DNA of 15,736 bases. Source: Chloroflexota bacterium. GTDB taxonomy: Bacteria > Chloroflexota > Dehalococcoidia > E44-bin15. Positions 6,413-14,774 of the stretch are shown in pieces. Position 1 is the first letter of the stretch. Every line of letters starts with the position of its first letter. The stretch is taken from contig JADFVG010000220.1 in NCBI GenBank assembly GCA_015222405.1, forward strand, positions 1 through 15,736, in the 5' to 3' direction. Position numbers and translations under genes: made by a program. Under the pieces are notes generated by a model. That model was given only the letters and a program-made list of their open reading frames with translations. It ran no database searches and was not told the DNA's origin.

Positions 6413-7563
6413 AAAGAGTATGCATTGTTAGGCAGAAGTATTGGCCTAATAAGAACGTGGTGAGGAATGCCGAGGCTCTGGTCAGCCAAGGCTATGAGGT
6501 GGATGTCATTGCCCTCAGAGAGAAAGGTGAGAAGAGGCAGGAGACAATTCGAGGGGTAAATGTGTATCGCCTCCCCCTGGCATTTCATCGTGGGAGCCTT
6601 CTCAGGTACATCTTTCAGTACTGTGCCTTCTTCTTTCTCTTTGCTTGGAAGCTGTCCCGGCTTTCTTTGAAGAAGAGATACGATGTGGTAGAAATAGATA
6701 ACATGCCTGACTTCCTCGTCTTCAGCACCATTTTCCCTAGGCTCCTGGGCACCAAGGTCATCCTCTATTTGTATGAGAACATGCCCGAACTCTTCGCCTC
6801 CACCTTTAAGAAAGGCCCCAATCACATAGGCACCAAGCTGTTGCGCCTGATGGAGAGGCTCAGCGCAGGCTATGCCCATCATGTAATAGTCGCCGATGGC
6901 CCCCTATATAAGCGAGTGCTCGAAAGTCATGGCGTCCCCAGTGAGAAGATCACCGTAGTCCTGAATGTACCCGATGACCAGATCTTCGACAGCAAATCGC
7001 CCCCAACGCCAAAAGGTGACGATGGCTTCCGCCTGATAACACATAGCACTATCCTCAAGAGATATGGGGTACAAACGCTGATAAGGGCCATGCCTCTGCT
7101 TCTCAAGGATATCCCCGAGCTGAAAGTGGACGTGTTAGGGGATGGGGATTACCGCCCGGAGCTGGAGAAGCTGGCCCGTGAATTGGGCGTGGCGGAACAT
7201 ATCCACTTCACCGGCTGGGTCTCCTTCAAGGGCGTCCCTTCTTTCATTGCCCAAGCGGATATCGGGGTGGTGTCCATGATCGATGATGTAGGCCTACCCA
7301 ATAAACTCTTTGAGTACTTCGCCCTGGGTAAGCCCTGTGTGGCCAGTGCCCTGCCAAGCCTCACGTACACTTTCGATGATAACTACATGCTCTTTTATCG
7401 TCCCGATGACGAAAAGGGCCTTGCTGCCCAAATTACGGAACTCTATCGCAGCCCAGAAAAAAGGGCTTATCTAGGCTCAAATGGTCAGGCCTTCTACCGC
7501 AACTGCGATTGGCAAATCACGAAGCATGAGTATCTGAACGTCTATGAGGAATTGTTGACCTAG
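6409..7563 (+). CDS. GT4-family glycosyltransferase (GT-B fold)
   Basis: A 384-residue glycosyltransferase. The N-terminal domain begins KRVCIVRQKYWP, and a hydrophobic, aromatic-rich stretch at about 65-82 (YIFQYCAFFFLFAWKL) is probably a membrane-binding surface. The donor domain includes VLGDGDYRPELEKLA, HIHFTGWVS and LPNKLFEYFALGKPCVAS. Of the usual E-x7-E pair only the second is present (Glu302); the first position is Val294, as in other GT4 proteins with a LPxKLFEY motif. GTG at 6409 is the likeliest start: GAGGAG at 6398-6403 gives 5-nt spacing and the start overlaps the upstream stop as GTGA. GTG at 6403 is in frame but collides with the Shine-Dalgarno. It presumably adds one sugar to the lipid-linked repeat on the cytoplasmic face. 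Confidence 0.9.
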   Translation: MKRVCIVRQKYWPNKNVVRNAEALVSQGYEVDVIALREKGEKRQETIRGVNVYRLPLAFHRGSLLRYIFQYCAFFFLFAWKLSRLSLKKRYDVVEIDNMPDFLVFSTIFPRLLGTKVILYLYENMPELFASTFKKGPNHIGTKLLRLMERLSAGYAHHVIVADGPLYKRVLESHGVPSEKITVVLNVPDDQIFDSKSPPTPKGDDGFRLITHSTILKRYGVQTLIRAMPLLLKDIPELKVDVLGDGDYRPELEKLARELGVAEHIHFTGWVSFKGVPSFIAQADIGVVSMIDDVGLPNKLFEYFALGKPCVASALPSLTYTFDDNYMLFYRPDDEKGLAAQITELYRSPEKRAYLGSNGQAFYRNCDWQITKHEYLNVYEELLT

Positions 7564-7587
7564 GAGATGGAGATGGAAATGGAAGCT
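7564..7587 (+). repeat. Short hexamer repeat spanning the start codons of the polymerase gene
   Basis: From 7564 the sequence reads GAGATG, GAGATG, GAAATG, GAAGCT: two exact hexamers followed by degenerate ones, giving Met-Glu repeats. Each GGAG is followed by an ATG, so gain or loss of a unit would keep the frame but change which ATG is paired with AGGAG at 7562-7566. Confidence 0.6.
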
Positions 7588-9042
7588 GTAGCTCAAAGAC
7601 CGAAACTTTTGAACCGCACCCAAGGTATTGTCTTGGCTATCCTGGCAGTAGTAGCCATATGGAGCTTCGGCCCAGTGAGCCCCCTGACAGCTGTGCTTCT
7701 AGCTGTGTCTGTTTTGCTCCTTCTCGGCCTCAGAAAGCCGGTCTGGGCCATGGCCGCCTTCTTGGTCAGCCAGCTAACTGCCACTAGCTACATGGTCAAT
7801 ACTTTTTTCCCCGCAATCAGCCTTCGTCTTTTGCTGCTGATACTGATTGGGTTCATCCTGTGGCGCTACTCCGCTGAAAAGAAGATCGAGCTGGGACCAA
7901 CGGCACGGCGAGTCCTGATCCCGGCCGTCATACTGATCGTGGTGAGCGTGATCGCTAACATAGCTAACACCGGATTCGACTATGCCTTTAGAGATTTCCG
8001 AAACATGTTGGTTGGCCTGTTAATTATTATCTTCTTGCCAGCAGTGATCAGGAACTCGAAGGACTTGAAAATACTCTGCGGCGTGGCCTTTATTGCCCTG
8101 GTCGGCTCGGCCATTATCGGCTTGCTGCAGCATTACCAGTTCTTTGGTATGGGTCAAAACACCCTTATCTCCGGATTTCTCGAGCTCCCTGTGGAAGGGG
8201 AAACTAGGGTGCCAGGGATGGCCGAGACTGAGCTTGAGCTGGCCTATGCACTATCGGTGGCATTTCCGGTTCTGCTCGGTGTTTATCTAGCGAAGGGGAT
8301 GAAGGCCGGTACCGGGTGGCTACTAGGGGTGTCAGCGGTGCTGATGGTATTGGCTTTGTACTTTACCTATACACGTTCAGCTCTCTTCGGTCTGATACTG
8401 GGGATAGTGGCACTGGCTCTATTTTTCAAAACGCGAATCAGGGGCGAGATCATTCTAGCCATTTTACTGCTGGGAGTTGGCCTTATTGCGGCAACTGGAA
8501 TGCTGGGCAACGAATACCTTGGGGGCAGGTCAGCTAGTGTGCAAGAGGAAAGCTCTGTTTCGCGGCAGATATTGTGGCAGTCGGGTACCTCCATCGCCAT
8601 CGAAAACCCTGTCCTAGGGATTGGCGGGGACAGATACCTAGAAGTCTCTCCCGAATACGCCTCCGATGTTGATCCGTCCCTTTTGGCCTGGGAGGAGGAA
8701 ACATACTGGGGCTACAGTAGTCTGGGTAGTGAGCAGCCCCACAATGATTTCTTAATGATGTGGATATGTTACGGGACGCTGGCCCTGGTCGCCTATCTCT
8801 GGCTTTATGTCGCCGTCCTGCGCAACCTCCTTGACTCCTATCGGGCGTCGACTACACGTTTTATCAAAGGGCTGTCCATAGGCCTGGCCGCCGGCCTGGT
8901 CGTCTACGGGGTAAATGCCTTCTATCATAACTTAATGATCACTATGCCCCTATTTTGGATCTTGGCCGGCTTTTCTCTGGCTACCGCTAAACTGGCGCTG
9001 AAAAGCCGAGGCCACAATCGAAGGGAGGCAAATCAGAGTTGA
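7567..9042 (+). CDS. O-antigen ligase/polymerase family membrane protein (Wzy/WaaL type)
   Basis: A polytopic membrane protein of about 491 residues with some 10-12 hydrophobic segments and one large extracytoplasmic loop at about 315-395. Hallmarks of the PF04932 (Wzy_C/WaaL) family are the TRS motif (269-271, FTYTRSALFGL), the NPVLGIGG segment and the EQPHNDFL motif with His392 at the end of the loop. In a locus with Wzx and a Wzz-like protein the likely role is Wzy, polymerising repeat units on the outer side of the membrane; a ligase role cannot be excluded because both share the fold. The start is ambiguous: ATGs at 7567, 7573 and 7579 lie in a GGAGAT-type hexamer repeat, and AGGAG at 7562-7566 best suits ATG 7573 (6-nt spacing). 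The gene follows the previous stop by 3 bp. Confidence 0.87.
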   Translation: MEMEMEAVAQRPKLLNRTQGIVLAILAVVAIWSFGPVSPLTAVLLAVSVLLLLGLRKPVWAMAAFLVSQLTATSYMVNTFFPAISLRLLLLILIGFILWRYSAEKKIELGPTARRVLIPAVILIVVSVIANIANTGFDYAFRDFRNMLVGLLIIIFLPAVIRNSKDLKILCGVAFIALVGSAIIGLLQHYQFFGMGQNTLISGFLELPVEGETRVPGMAETELELAYALSVAFPVLLGVYLAKGMKAGTGWLLGVSAVLMVLALYFTYTRSALFGLILGIVALALFFKTRIRGEIILAILLLGVGLIAATGMLGNEYLGGRSASVQEESSVSRQILWQSGTSIAIENPVLGIGGDRYLEVSPEYASDVDPSLLAWEEETYWGYSSLGSEQPHNDFLMMWICYGTLALVAYLWLYVAVLRNLLDSYRASTTRFIKGLSIGLAAGLVVYGVNAFYHNLMITMPLFWILAGFSLATAKLALKSRGHNRREANQS

Positions 9043-9064
9043 GGCAATAGGGTGAGGCGGGTTG

Positions 9065-10219
9065 ATGAATGAGCGCATAACGGTGTTATTCCCCGTAACG
9101 GACCTAGCAACGGATGGAGCACAGCGCCAACTCCTTGAACTGGTCAAGGGCCTGAACAAGAACCGCTTTAAGCCTGTTGTCCTCACCCTTCACCCCGGGG
9201 GCCCGCTGGAGCGAGAGTTCATGGAGGTGCCCGATGTTGAGGTCATTTCCCTGAACCGAAAAGGGAAGTACGATCTTCTTTGCCTGTTTAAGGTCTTGGC
9301 CATTCTCCGCAGGATGAAGGTGGATGTAGTTCAGCCTTTCCTGACACCAGCTACCTTTTTTGGCCTGCTGCCAGCGCTCCTGCGACGCACGCCGGTGAAG
9401 ATTGTGACCGAAAGATCGGGCCCAGGGGCGAGGAACGCACGCCTGGGCCATCGTTTCTACCTCAAGGCTGAGGATTTGCTGACGCGGTTTGCCGATTGGA
9501 GTGTCGCCAATAGTCAAGCGGGAAGGGAATACCTTATCGAGCGAGGTATTGACCCCTCTCGCATAAGGGTAATCTATAACGGGATCAACCTCAGTCGCCT
9601 GACCAGCAATAACGAGAGCGTGGAACAGGTCAGGCGGAGGCTCGATCTGCCTCCCGATGGCAAGGTAGTGGGAATGATGGCCCGTTTGTTTCCGGTCAAA
9701 AATCACGCTACCTTTCTCAAGGCGGCGTCCTTGGTCAACCAGGTTATACCAGATACAAGATTTGCTCTGGTGGGAGACGGACCGTTGCGGAGCCAGCTAG
9801 AGGACATGAGTCAGGAGCTAGGCCTGGCTCCAAAAGTGATCTTCTTCGGCGAGCAACGGGATGTGGGCACTTATCTTTCAGCCTTCGACATAGCTACCCT
9901 GACCTCAGAGACCGAAGGTTGCTCTAACGCGCTGCTCGAGGCCATGGCGCTGGGAAAACCAGTAGTGGCCACGGATGTGGGAGGAAACCGTGAGGTGGTG
10001 CGCCACAGCGAAACTGGCTTCCTCGTTCCCCGGGGGAATCCTGAGGCACTGGCAGAGGCCATCGTCGCATTACTCCAGGATCCGGACACGGCCCTGGCCA
10101 TGGGCCAAAGAGCTAAGGAGTGGGTTGTCACCCAATTCAGCCTAGCAAAGATGGTGCACGAATACCAATCTCTATATGAGGAAACTCTGAGGCGGAGGAA
10201 AGGCCTCACGGATCGGTAA
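9065..10219 (+). CDS. GT4-family glycosyltransferase (GT-B fold)
   Basis: A 384-residue canonical GT4 enzyme. The N-terminal domain has DGAQRQLLELVKGL after the first strand, a typical acceptor-domain opening. The donor domain contains VIYNGINLSRL, GMMARLFPVKNHATFLKA, LVGDGPLRSQLE and E-x7-E as Glu284 and Glu292 (ETEGCSNALLEAMALGKPVV), followed by ATDVGGNREVV and ETGFLVP. It is the closest of the GT4 set to the textbook capsule/exopolysaccharide type. I chose ATG 9065, which has GAGG at 9054-9057 with 7-nt spacing; a TTG at 9062 would add one residue. It is separated from the polymerase gene by 22 bp. Sugar specificity cannot be read from the sequence. Confidence 0.92.
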   Translation: MNERITVLFPVTDLATDGAQRQLLELVKGLNKNRFKPVVLTLHPGGPLEREFMEVPDVEVISLNRKGKYDLLCLFKVLAILRRMKVDVVQPFLTPATFFGLLPALLRRTPVKIVTERSGPGARNARLGHRFYLKAEDLLTRFADWSVANSQAGREYLIERGIDPSRIRVIYNGINLSRLTSNNESVEQVRRRLDLPPDGKVVGMMARLFPVKNHATFLKAASLVNQVIPDTRFALVGDGPLRSQLEDMSQELGLAPKVIFFGEQRDVGTYLSAFDIATLTSETEGCSNALLEAMALGKPVVATDVGGNREVVRHSETGFLVPRGNPEALAEAIVALLQDPDTALAMGQRAKEWVVTQFSLAKMVHEYQSLYEETLRRRKGLTDR

Positions 10220-10273
10220 AGCATGGGTACAACTGGAACAACTGCCATAAGCCAGGCGAGGTGAGCTGGTTAA

Positions 10274-11773
10274 ATGAGTGGTGCTTTAACTAGGTCAGCA
10301 GTGCAAGGGGTCACTTGGCTTGGAATCGCTCACGTTCTGGGGCAAGTCCTACGCTTTGGGGCTATGATCGTCCTGGCCCGGTTGCTGTTGCCGGAAGATT
10401 TTGGCGTCGTCGCCATGGCTCTCATCGTCACCGAGTTGGTGCTGCAAACAGGCGACCTGGGCTTTAGCGAGGCTATAATCCAGCGCAAAGAGGTAACACC
10501 CAGTCATCTTTCAACAACCTTTTGGACCGGGTTGGCCTTGGGCATTATCTTCTGTATCGTGACGGTGGCTATCTCTCCTTTCGTGGCAAATTTCTTCGGA
10601 GACGAGCAGGTCGGTCCGATATTGTCTGTGTCCGCTCTAGCCTTTGTAATCGCTCCCCTGAGGACTGTCCACGGCGCCTTGTTGAGAAAGAGATTACAGT
10701 TTTTCAGATTCTCAATAGGCGAAATTGGACAGGGAGTCACCTATGTGGCAGTAGCGGTGCCCCTGGCCTTTGCCGGCCTTGGGGTCTGGAGCCTTGTCCT
10801 GGGCAACTTGGCAAGCCACCTTGCCCTTGCCATCCTGAGGTGGATTCTATGCCGTTGGCACCCGTCTATTATGTTCAGTCTCAAGAGCCTGAAGGATTTG
10901 TGGGGGTTTGGCATCAACCTGACAGGGAGTAGAGCTGTTCACTTTGTGACACAAAGCTTGGACTTTTTGATTATTGGAAGATTCTTAACCTCGGCAGCCC
11001 TGGGGTTCTACAACTTAGGCTATAGAATAACAGGCTTCCCCAAAAATGCGCTGTGGATGGCCGTAGCTAGAGTAGCTTTTCCCGCTTTCTCAATAGTTCA
11101 GGATGAAAATGAGCGGCTGCGCCGCGGATTCACAAAGAGCCTGACATATCTCTCTCTGATTGTCATCCCCTTGTTCATAGGGTTAGCTATAATCGCCCCG
11201 GAATTGATTACGGTGGTCTTTGGTCAAAAATGGAGCCCGGCTATCTTGCCCATGCAGATACTCTGCATCATGGCCGCTATTACTTCAATCAGCGTAACGG
11301 TTGAACCTCTTTTACGGTCCAAGGGGAGGACTGATATCGAACTGAAATTCAATCTAGTAAAAGTTGCCCTGTTGGTCCCCGCCATACTCATCGGAGTCAA
11401 ATTCGGAATACTAGGTGTTGCTGCGGGTATTTCGTCAGTTGCCGTTATCATTTGGCTGACCCGTCAGATATTTGCCAACCGACTTATCGGTTTGACGATG
11501 AAAGATTACCTAACTGCACTTCGTCCTGCCGCTTTGGGCTCTGCGGTCATGGCCCCGACCCTGATCGCCTTTCGCTATATGGCAGCAAATTTGCTCACTT
11601 TGCCTGATGTTGGACTCCTGATCGGTTCAGTGTTGTTAGGTGCAGGCTCCTACTTCATAGCATTAAAGGCGGCCAGAACCAAAGCCCTCAATGAAATGAT
11701 TGAGCTTTTTGTGGAGGTAATCAAGCCGCCTGCAAAGTTGGTTATGGCCAAGATGCCCTTGGTTTGGAGGTAA
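10274..11773 (+). CDS. Wzx-type polysaccharide flippase (MOP superfamily, WzxC-like)
   Basis: A 499-residue integral membrane protein with about 12-14 predicted helices spread over its whole length. The opening (LGQVLRFGAMIVLARLLLPE) and the segment LQTGDLGFSEAIIQRKEVTP (57-76) match the WzxC/RfbX-like polysaccharide transporter pattern. Such proteins move the undecaprenyl-diphosphate-linked repeat unit from the cytoplasmic to the outer face of the membrane for Wzy. It lies 54 bp after the third GT4, with GGTGAG at 10260-10265 upstream. Its base composition looks intermediate (28 of 60 G+C in 11041-11100) between the GC-richer left part and the AT-rich block to the right. Function as flippase is strongly supported by family and context; the exact glycan is unknown. 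Confidence 0.92.
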   Translation: MSGALTRSAVQGVTWLGIAHVLGQVLRFGAMIVLARLLLPEDFGVVAMALIVTELVLQTGDLGFSEAIIQRKEVTPSHLSTTFWTGLALGIIFCIVTVAISPFVANFFGDEQVGPILSVSALAFVIAPLRTVHGALLRKRLQFFRFSIGEIGQGVTYVAVAVPLAFAGLGVWSLVLGNLASHLALAILRWILCRWHPSIMFSLKSLKDLWGFGINLTGSRAVHFVTQSLDFLIIGRFLTSAALGFYNLGYRITGFPKNALWMAVARVAFPAFSIVQDENERLRRGFTKSLTYLSLIVIPLFIGLAIIAPELITVVFGQKWSPAILPMQILCIMAAITSISVTVEPLLRSKGRTDIELKFNLVKVALLVPAILIGVKFGILGVAAGISSVAVIIWLTRQIFANRLIGLTMKDYLTALRPAALGSAVMAPTLIAFRYMAANLLTLPDVGLLIGSVLLGAGSYFIALKAARTKALNEMIELFVEVIKPPAKLVMAKMPLVWR

Positions 11774-11780
11774 GCACCGC

Positions 11781-12800
11781 ATGTTGTCGAGACGGCACCT
11801 GAGGAAACCAAATAAGAAAGGGGCACAGCCCGTGCCTAAGGTAAGTGTAGTAATACCGACCTACAACTGTGCTCACTTTCTGGGCGAGGCTATCCAGAGC
11901 GTCCTGGATCAGACCTTCCAGGACTTCGAGATCATCGTCATCGACGATGGCTCTACCGATAACACTCCGGAGGTAGCCTCCGCCTTTCCCGTGAGATACC
12001 TTCACCAGGAGAACCAGGGGGTATCTGCTACGAACAACCGTGGTATCGAGCTATCCCGTGGGGAGTATATCCTCTCCTTGGACTCTGACGATGTCCTGCT
12101 CAAAGACGCCCTGGAGAAGGGTGTGGAAGTCCTGGATAGGCACCCCGAGGTGGGCTTCAGCTACGGCCAGGCATATATGATGGACGAAAATGGGCATATC
12201 TTTCGGGTGAGAAAGTCCAGCTTCCTGGAGGGCTCTGCCATTGTCGATAGTAAAGAGCAAGTCAGGGAACTGCTGTTCTTCAACCGTATCACCACCTCTA
12301 CGGTCATGATGAGGCGCCACTGCCTTGATGAGGTAGGGGGATTCCACGAAGAGTTGACGAACTTTGAGGACCATCACTTATTCATTCGGCTGGCCAAAAG
12401 ATACCCGGTGGCCTACATAGCGGAGCCGCTAGTTAAGTACCGGGTTCACCCCAGCCAGCTCCACAAGAGCGTCAACCCCAAAGTGGCAGAGAGAGCCTTC
12501 CTCCTTATGCTGCAAGAGGTCTTTGAGGACCCAGACCTGGCCCCTCACCTTCAGCCCTGGAAAAGCCAGGCTTATTCTCACTCTTATCGGAGGATAGCCC
12601 GCTATGCCTATGGCAGCGATATGAGACTAGCCCGCCACTACTTTAGGAAAGCCCTCAGGGTCTACCCACAAATCATGCTCCAGAGGGATGGCCTCTTCAT
12701 CGCCTATAAGTATGCCACCTCTTTGCTCCCAAAAAGGTTACGGCTGGCACTGCGCGACTTGAAGTGGCGCTTTCTAGGCTCAAAGAGGCTTAGGGAGTGA
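11781..12800 (+). CDS. GT2-family glycosyltransferase (GT-A fold)
   Basis: A 339-residue inverting-type glycosyltransferase. The GT-A core includes VSVVIPTYNCAHFLGEAIQS, the nucleotide-binding DDGSTDN (from Asp55) and the metal-binding DxD as Asp101-Ser-Asp103 in LSLDSDDVLL. FEDHHLFIRLAKR, with Glu196-Asp197, fits the catalytic ED region. The C-terminal third (about 230-339) is a helical, basic region with RLARHYFRKALRVYP, seen as an extension in many GT2 enzymes and possibly membrane-associating. ATG 11781 has GGAGG at 11766-11770 with 10-nt spacing. GTG at 11832, just before PKVSVV, is an alternative that removes 17 basic residues. It lies 7 bp after the flippase. Its last bases overlap the next gene if that gene uses GTG at 12797. 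It is the only GT-A enzyme in the locus. Confidence 0.91.
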   Translation: MLSRRHLRKPNKKGAQPVPKVSVVIPTYNCAHFLGEAIQSVLDQTFQDFEIIVIDDGSTDNTPEVASAFPVRYLHQENQGVSATNNRGIELSRGEYILSLDSDDVLLKDALEKGVEVLDRHPEVGFSYGQAYMMDENGHIFRVRKSSFLEGSAIVDSKEQVRELLFFNRITTSTVMMRRHCLDEVGGFHEELTNFEDHHLFIRLAKRYPVAYIAEPLVKYRVHPSQLHKSVNPKVAERAFLLMLQEVFEDPDLAPHLQPWKSQAYSHSYRRIARYAYGSDMRLARHYFRKALRVYPQIMLQRDGLFIAYKYATSLLPKRLRLALRDLKWRFLGSKRLRE

Positions 12801-13573
12801 ACGATATGCCTATGGAAGAAAATAATACACACGGAGAATTTGACGTAGAGTTCTTTGAGGGGGGTAAGAAGAAACTAGGTGGAGGTTATGAGCGTTATCA
12901 TTTGAATGAGTTCTATCCCAAGTTCAGCTATCTGGCGACCTGGATAAAAAACTCCTTCAATGTGCAAAGAGTGTTAGATGTTGGTTGTGCCAAGGGATTT
13001 TTGGTTAAAGCTTTTAAGGATTTGGGAATAGAAACGTGGGGAGTTGACGTGAGTGACTATGCAATTTCTAGTGCGCCAGATGACATTCGACCTCATCTTC
13101 ATAAAGTGGATCTAAACAAAGATGCTTTGCCTTTTGAAGATGACTCCTTTGATTTTGTCACATTTTGTGGGGCTATAGAATACCTGACTAACCACAAACA
13201 TGCTCTTTGTGAAATAAATAGGGTGTTAAGACAAGGGGGAGGGCTCTACCTGACCACGCTCTATAAGAAGGACGCAAGAGATAAACTCAGAATAAATATA
13301 CATGATAAGGGCTATTGGGTTGAGGAATTTCGCTCTCATGGATTTAGAATTGCGTCAGCAAAACTCAGTGCATATCTTAAACAAGAGCATCTGCCCCAGC
13401 TATTTACCAGAGCTCAAGAAGATGGACATAGCGTTAAGTTCAACCTCGCAAAGCTTCTGTATCAAAAGGGTGGTTATATCGGTAAACAGATTGTGGTTCT
13501 GGTAGCCGGATATGTTAACCTGACCTACGGAATCCTTCTGTTTATTAAGGAGCAACGAGTGATACCAGTTTGA
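12797..13573 (+). CDS. Class I SAM-dependent methyltransferase with hydrophobic C-terminus
   Basis: A 258-residue protein. Methyltransferase motif I is VLDVGCAKGF (59-68), the acidic end of strand 2 is in WGVDVSDYAI, and the motif around LPFEDDSFDFVTFCGAIEYL followed by EINRVLRQGGGLYLTT is typical of methyltransferase family 11. A hydrophobic segment near the C-terminus (about 232-250, IVVLVAGYVNLTYGILLFI) may tether it to the membrane. The likely role is O-methylation of a sugar in the repeat or at the chain end; the substrate is not known. GTG 12797 (GAGG at 12785-12788) overlaps the upstream stop as GTGA; ATG 12806 with GGGAG at 12793-12797 is equally plausible. Base composition drops sharply from this gene onward (22 of 60 G+C in 13081-13140). 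Confidence 0.85.
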   Translation: MNDMPMEENNTHGEFDVEFFEGGKKKLGGGYERYHLNEFYPKFSYLATWIKNSFNVQRVLDVGCAKGFLVKAFKDLGIETWGVDVSDYAISSAPDDIRPHLHKVDLNKDALPFEDDSFDFVTFCGAIEYLTNHKHALCEINRVLRQGGGLYLTTLYKKDARDKLRINIHDKGYWVEEFRSHGFRIASAKLSAYLKQEHLPQLFTRAQEDGHSVKFNLAKLLYQKGGYIGKQIVVLVAGYVNLTYGILLFIKEQRVIPV

Positions 13574-13625
13574 AGTTAAACCGGTGTACTTCGCTCTATA
13601 GCTAAGTCTTTGAAGAGGATCACAT

Positions 13626-14774
13626 ATGGGTAAAAGGTTTGCTTTCATAACACGGGGTTCGCACCCCACAGGGAACAGTGTTATGCAAACACTGGTAAAA
13701 CAATTTCCCGATCTGGAAACTGATGTAATCCATGTTGGGGATTTAATTAAAAATAAAAAAACTCTAATTCTGGCGAATATGTTTTTTGTCTTCAAGGAGT
13801 ACGGCCTAGAGATACTGATAGGCAGGAAGAAAATCAGAGAATGCTTTTGGAGAACAACATATATATTTAGAAAAATTAAGCTCTTGGTGTCGAACCTTCT
13901 TTCCAAGAACGAGCACGAGTTTTCCTTCCAATTCCAGTCGTTATTCGATGGAAGTAAGGAGGGCCTGCCACACTATGTATATACTGACCATACTCACTTG
14001 GCAAATCTACATAATCCGGGTTTTGAGAAAAAAGACCTGTACAGCCGACGCTGGATCGAATTAGAGAGAACTATTTATCACAATGCCACGATTAACTTTG
14101 CTAGGAGTAGTAATATTTCAAGGTCTATTATAGAAGACTATTCTTGCCCCTCAGATAAAGTCATTTGTGTTTACTCAGGAAGCAATGTAGGAGCAAACTT
14201 CAAAGTGGATAAAGAAAAGTATAAGAATAAGAACATTCTATTCGTGGGAGTTGACTGGAAAAGGAAGGGTGGACCGGAGCTGGTAGAGGCATTCAAACGT
14301 GTTCTTAAAGCTCATCCTACCGCTCGACTCACTATCGTGGGATGCTCACCCAAATTGAATATTCCCAATTGCGATGTAGTTGGTCGAGTTCCTCTCGAAG
14401 GTCTCAATCATTACTATGAAAGGGCTTCCGTGTTCTGTCTTCCAACTAGACTGGAGCCCTTTGGAATCGTATTCTTAGAAGCATTTGCTCATGGACTTCC
14501 TGTGGTTGCTACAGACATTGAGGGAATACCTGATTTTGTTTTGGGCGGAGAAACCGGATACCTTGTGAAGCCTGGTGATGCGGAACATCTATCAGAGGTA
14601 TTAATCGAGTTAATAGCGAATCCGGAGAAATGCCAGGCTCTGGGAGAAAATGGTAGACGTCTTGTTCTCGAACGGTACTCATGGGAAAAAGTTGGCGCTG
14701 AGATTGCCAAACATATAATGGCCACTATCAGCGATGCTAAAGGACCAGTTGGCGGAGGTGGTAATGACCTTTAG
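13626..14774 (+). CDS. GT4-family glycosyltransferase with divergent acceptor domain
   Basis: A 382-residue GT-B enzyme. The donor domain is clear: ILFVGVDWKRKGGPELVEAF, LTIVGCSP, VVGRVPLEGLNHYYERA, E-x7-E as Glu277 and Glu285 (EPFGIVFLEAFAHGLPVV) and ETGYLVKPG. The N-terminal acceptor domain (1-200) lacks the usual glycine-rich GGAE/R-type loop; it has many Lys/Phe/Ile residues and a YTDHTHLANLHNPGF segment (118-132), found in a subset of GT4 proteins. AT-rich codons dominate (14 of 60 G+C in 13741-13800), unlike the GT4 genes to the left, which suggests separate acquisition. GAGG at 13615-13618 with 7-nt spacing supports the ATG. It is flanked by methyltransferases on both sides, and the three probably modify or finish the same part of the glycan. 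The 3' end overlaps the next gene by 11 bp. Confidence 0.88.
   Translation: MGKRFAFITRGSHPTGNSVMQTLVKQFPDLETDVIHVGDLIKNKKTLILANMFFVFKEYGLEILIGRKKIRECFWRTTYIFRKIKLLVSNLLSKNEHEFSFQFQSLFDGSKEGLPHYVYTDHTHLANLHNPGFEKKDLYSRRWIELERTIYHNATINFARSSNISRSIIEDYSCPSDKVICVYSGSNVGANFKVDKEKYKNKNILFVGVDWKRKGGPELVEAFKRVLKAHPTARLTIVGCSPKLNIPNCDVVGRVPLEGLNHYYERASVFCLPTRLEPFGIVFLEAFAHGLPVVATDIEGIPDFVLGGETGYLVKPGDAEHLSEVLIELIANPEKCQALGENGRRLVLERYSWEKVGAEIAKHIMATISDAKGPVGGGGNDL

Noticed and set aside
6328..6882. A 184-codon minus-strand open frame across the junction of two GT4 genes
   Set aside because: The translation has no recognisable motif, and both plus-strand genes are well supported through this region.
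9104..9706. A 200-codon open frame on the minus strand inside a GT4 gene
   Set aside because: It lies wholly antisense to a gene with strong GT4 motifs, its translation shows no family pattern, and I saw no Shine-Dalgarno support. It is a shadow of codon bias.
13400..13906. A 168-codon minus-strand open frame over the methyltransferase/GT4 junction
   Set aside because: AT-rich sequence gives Phe/Leu/Ile-rich chance translations. It overlaps the ends of two supported genes and has no motif.
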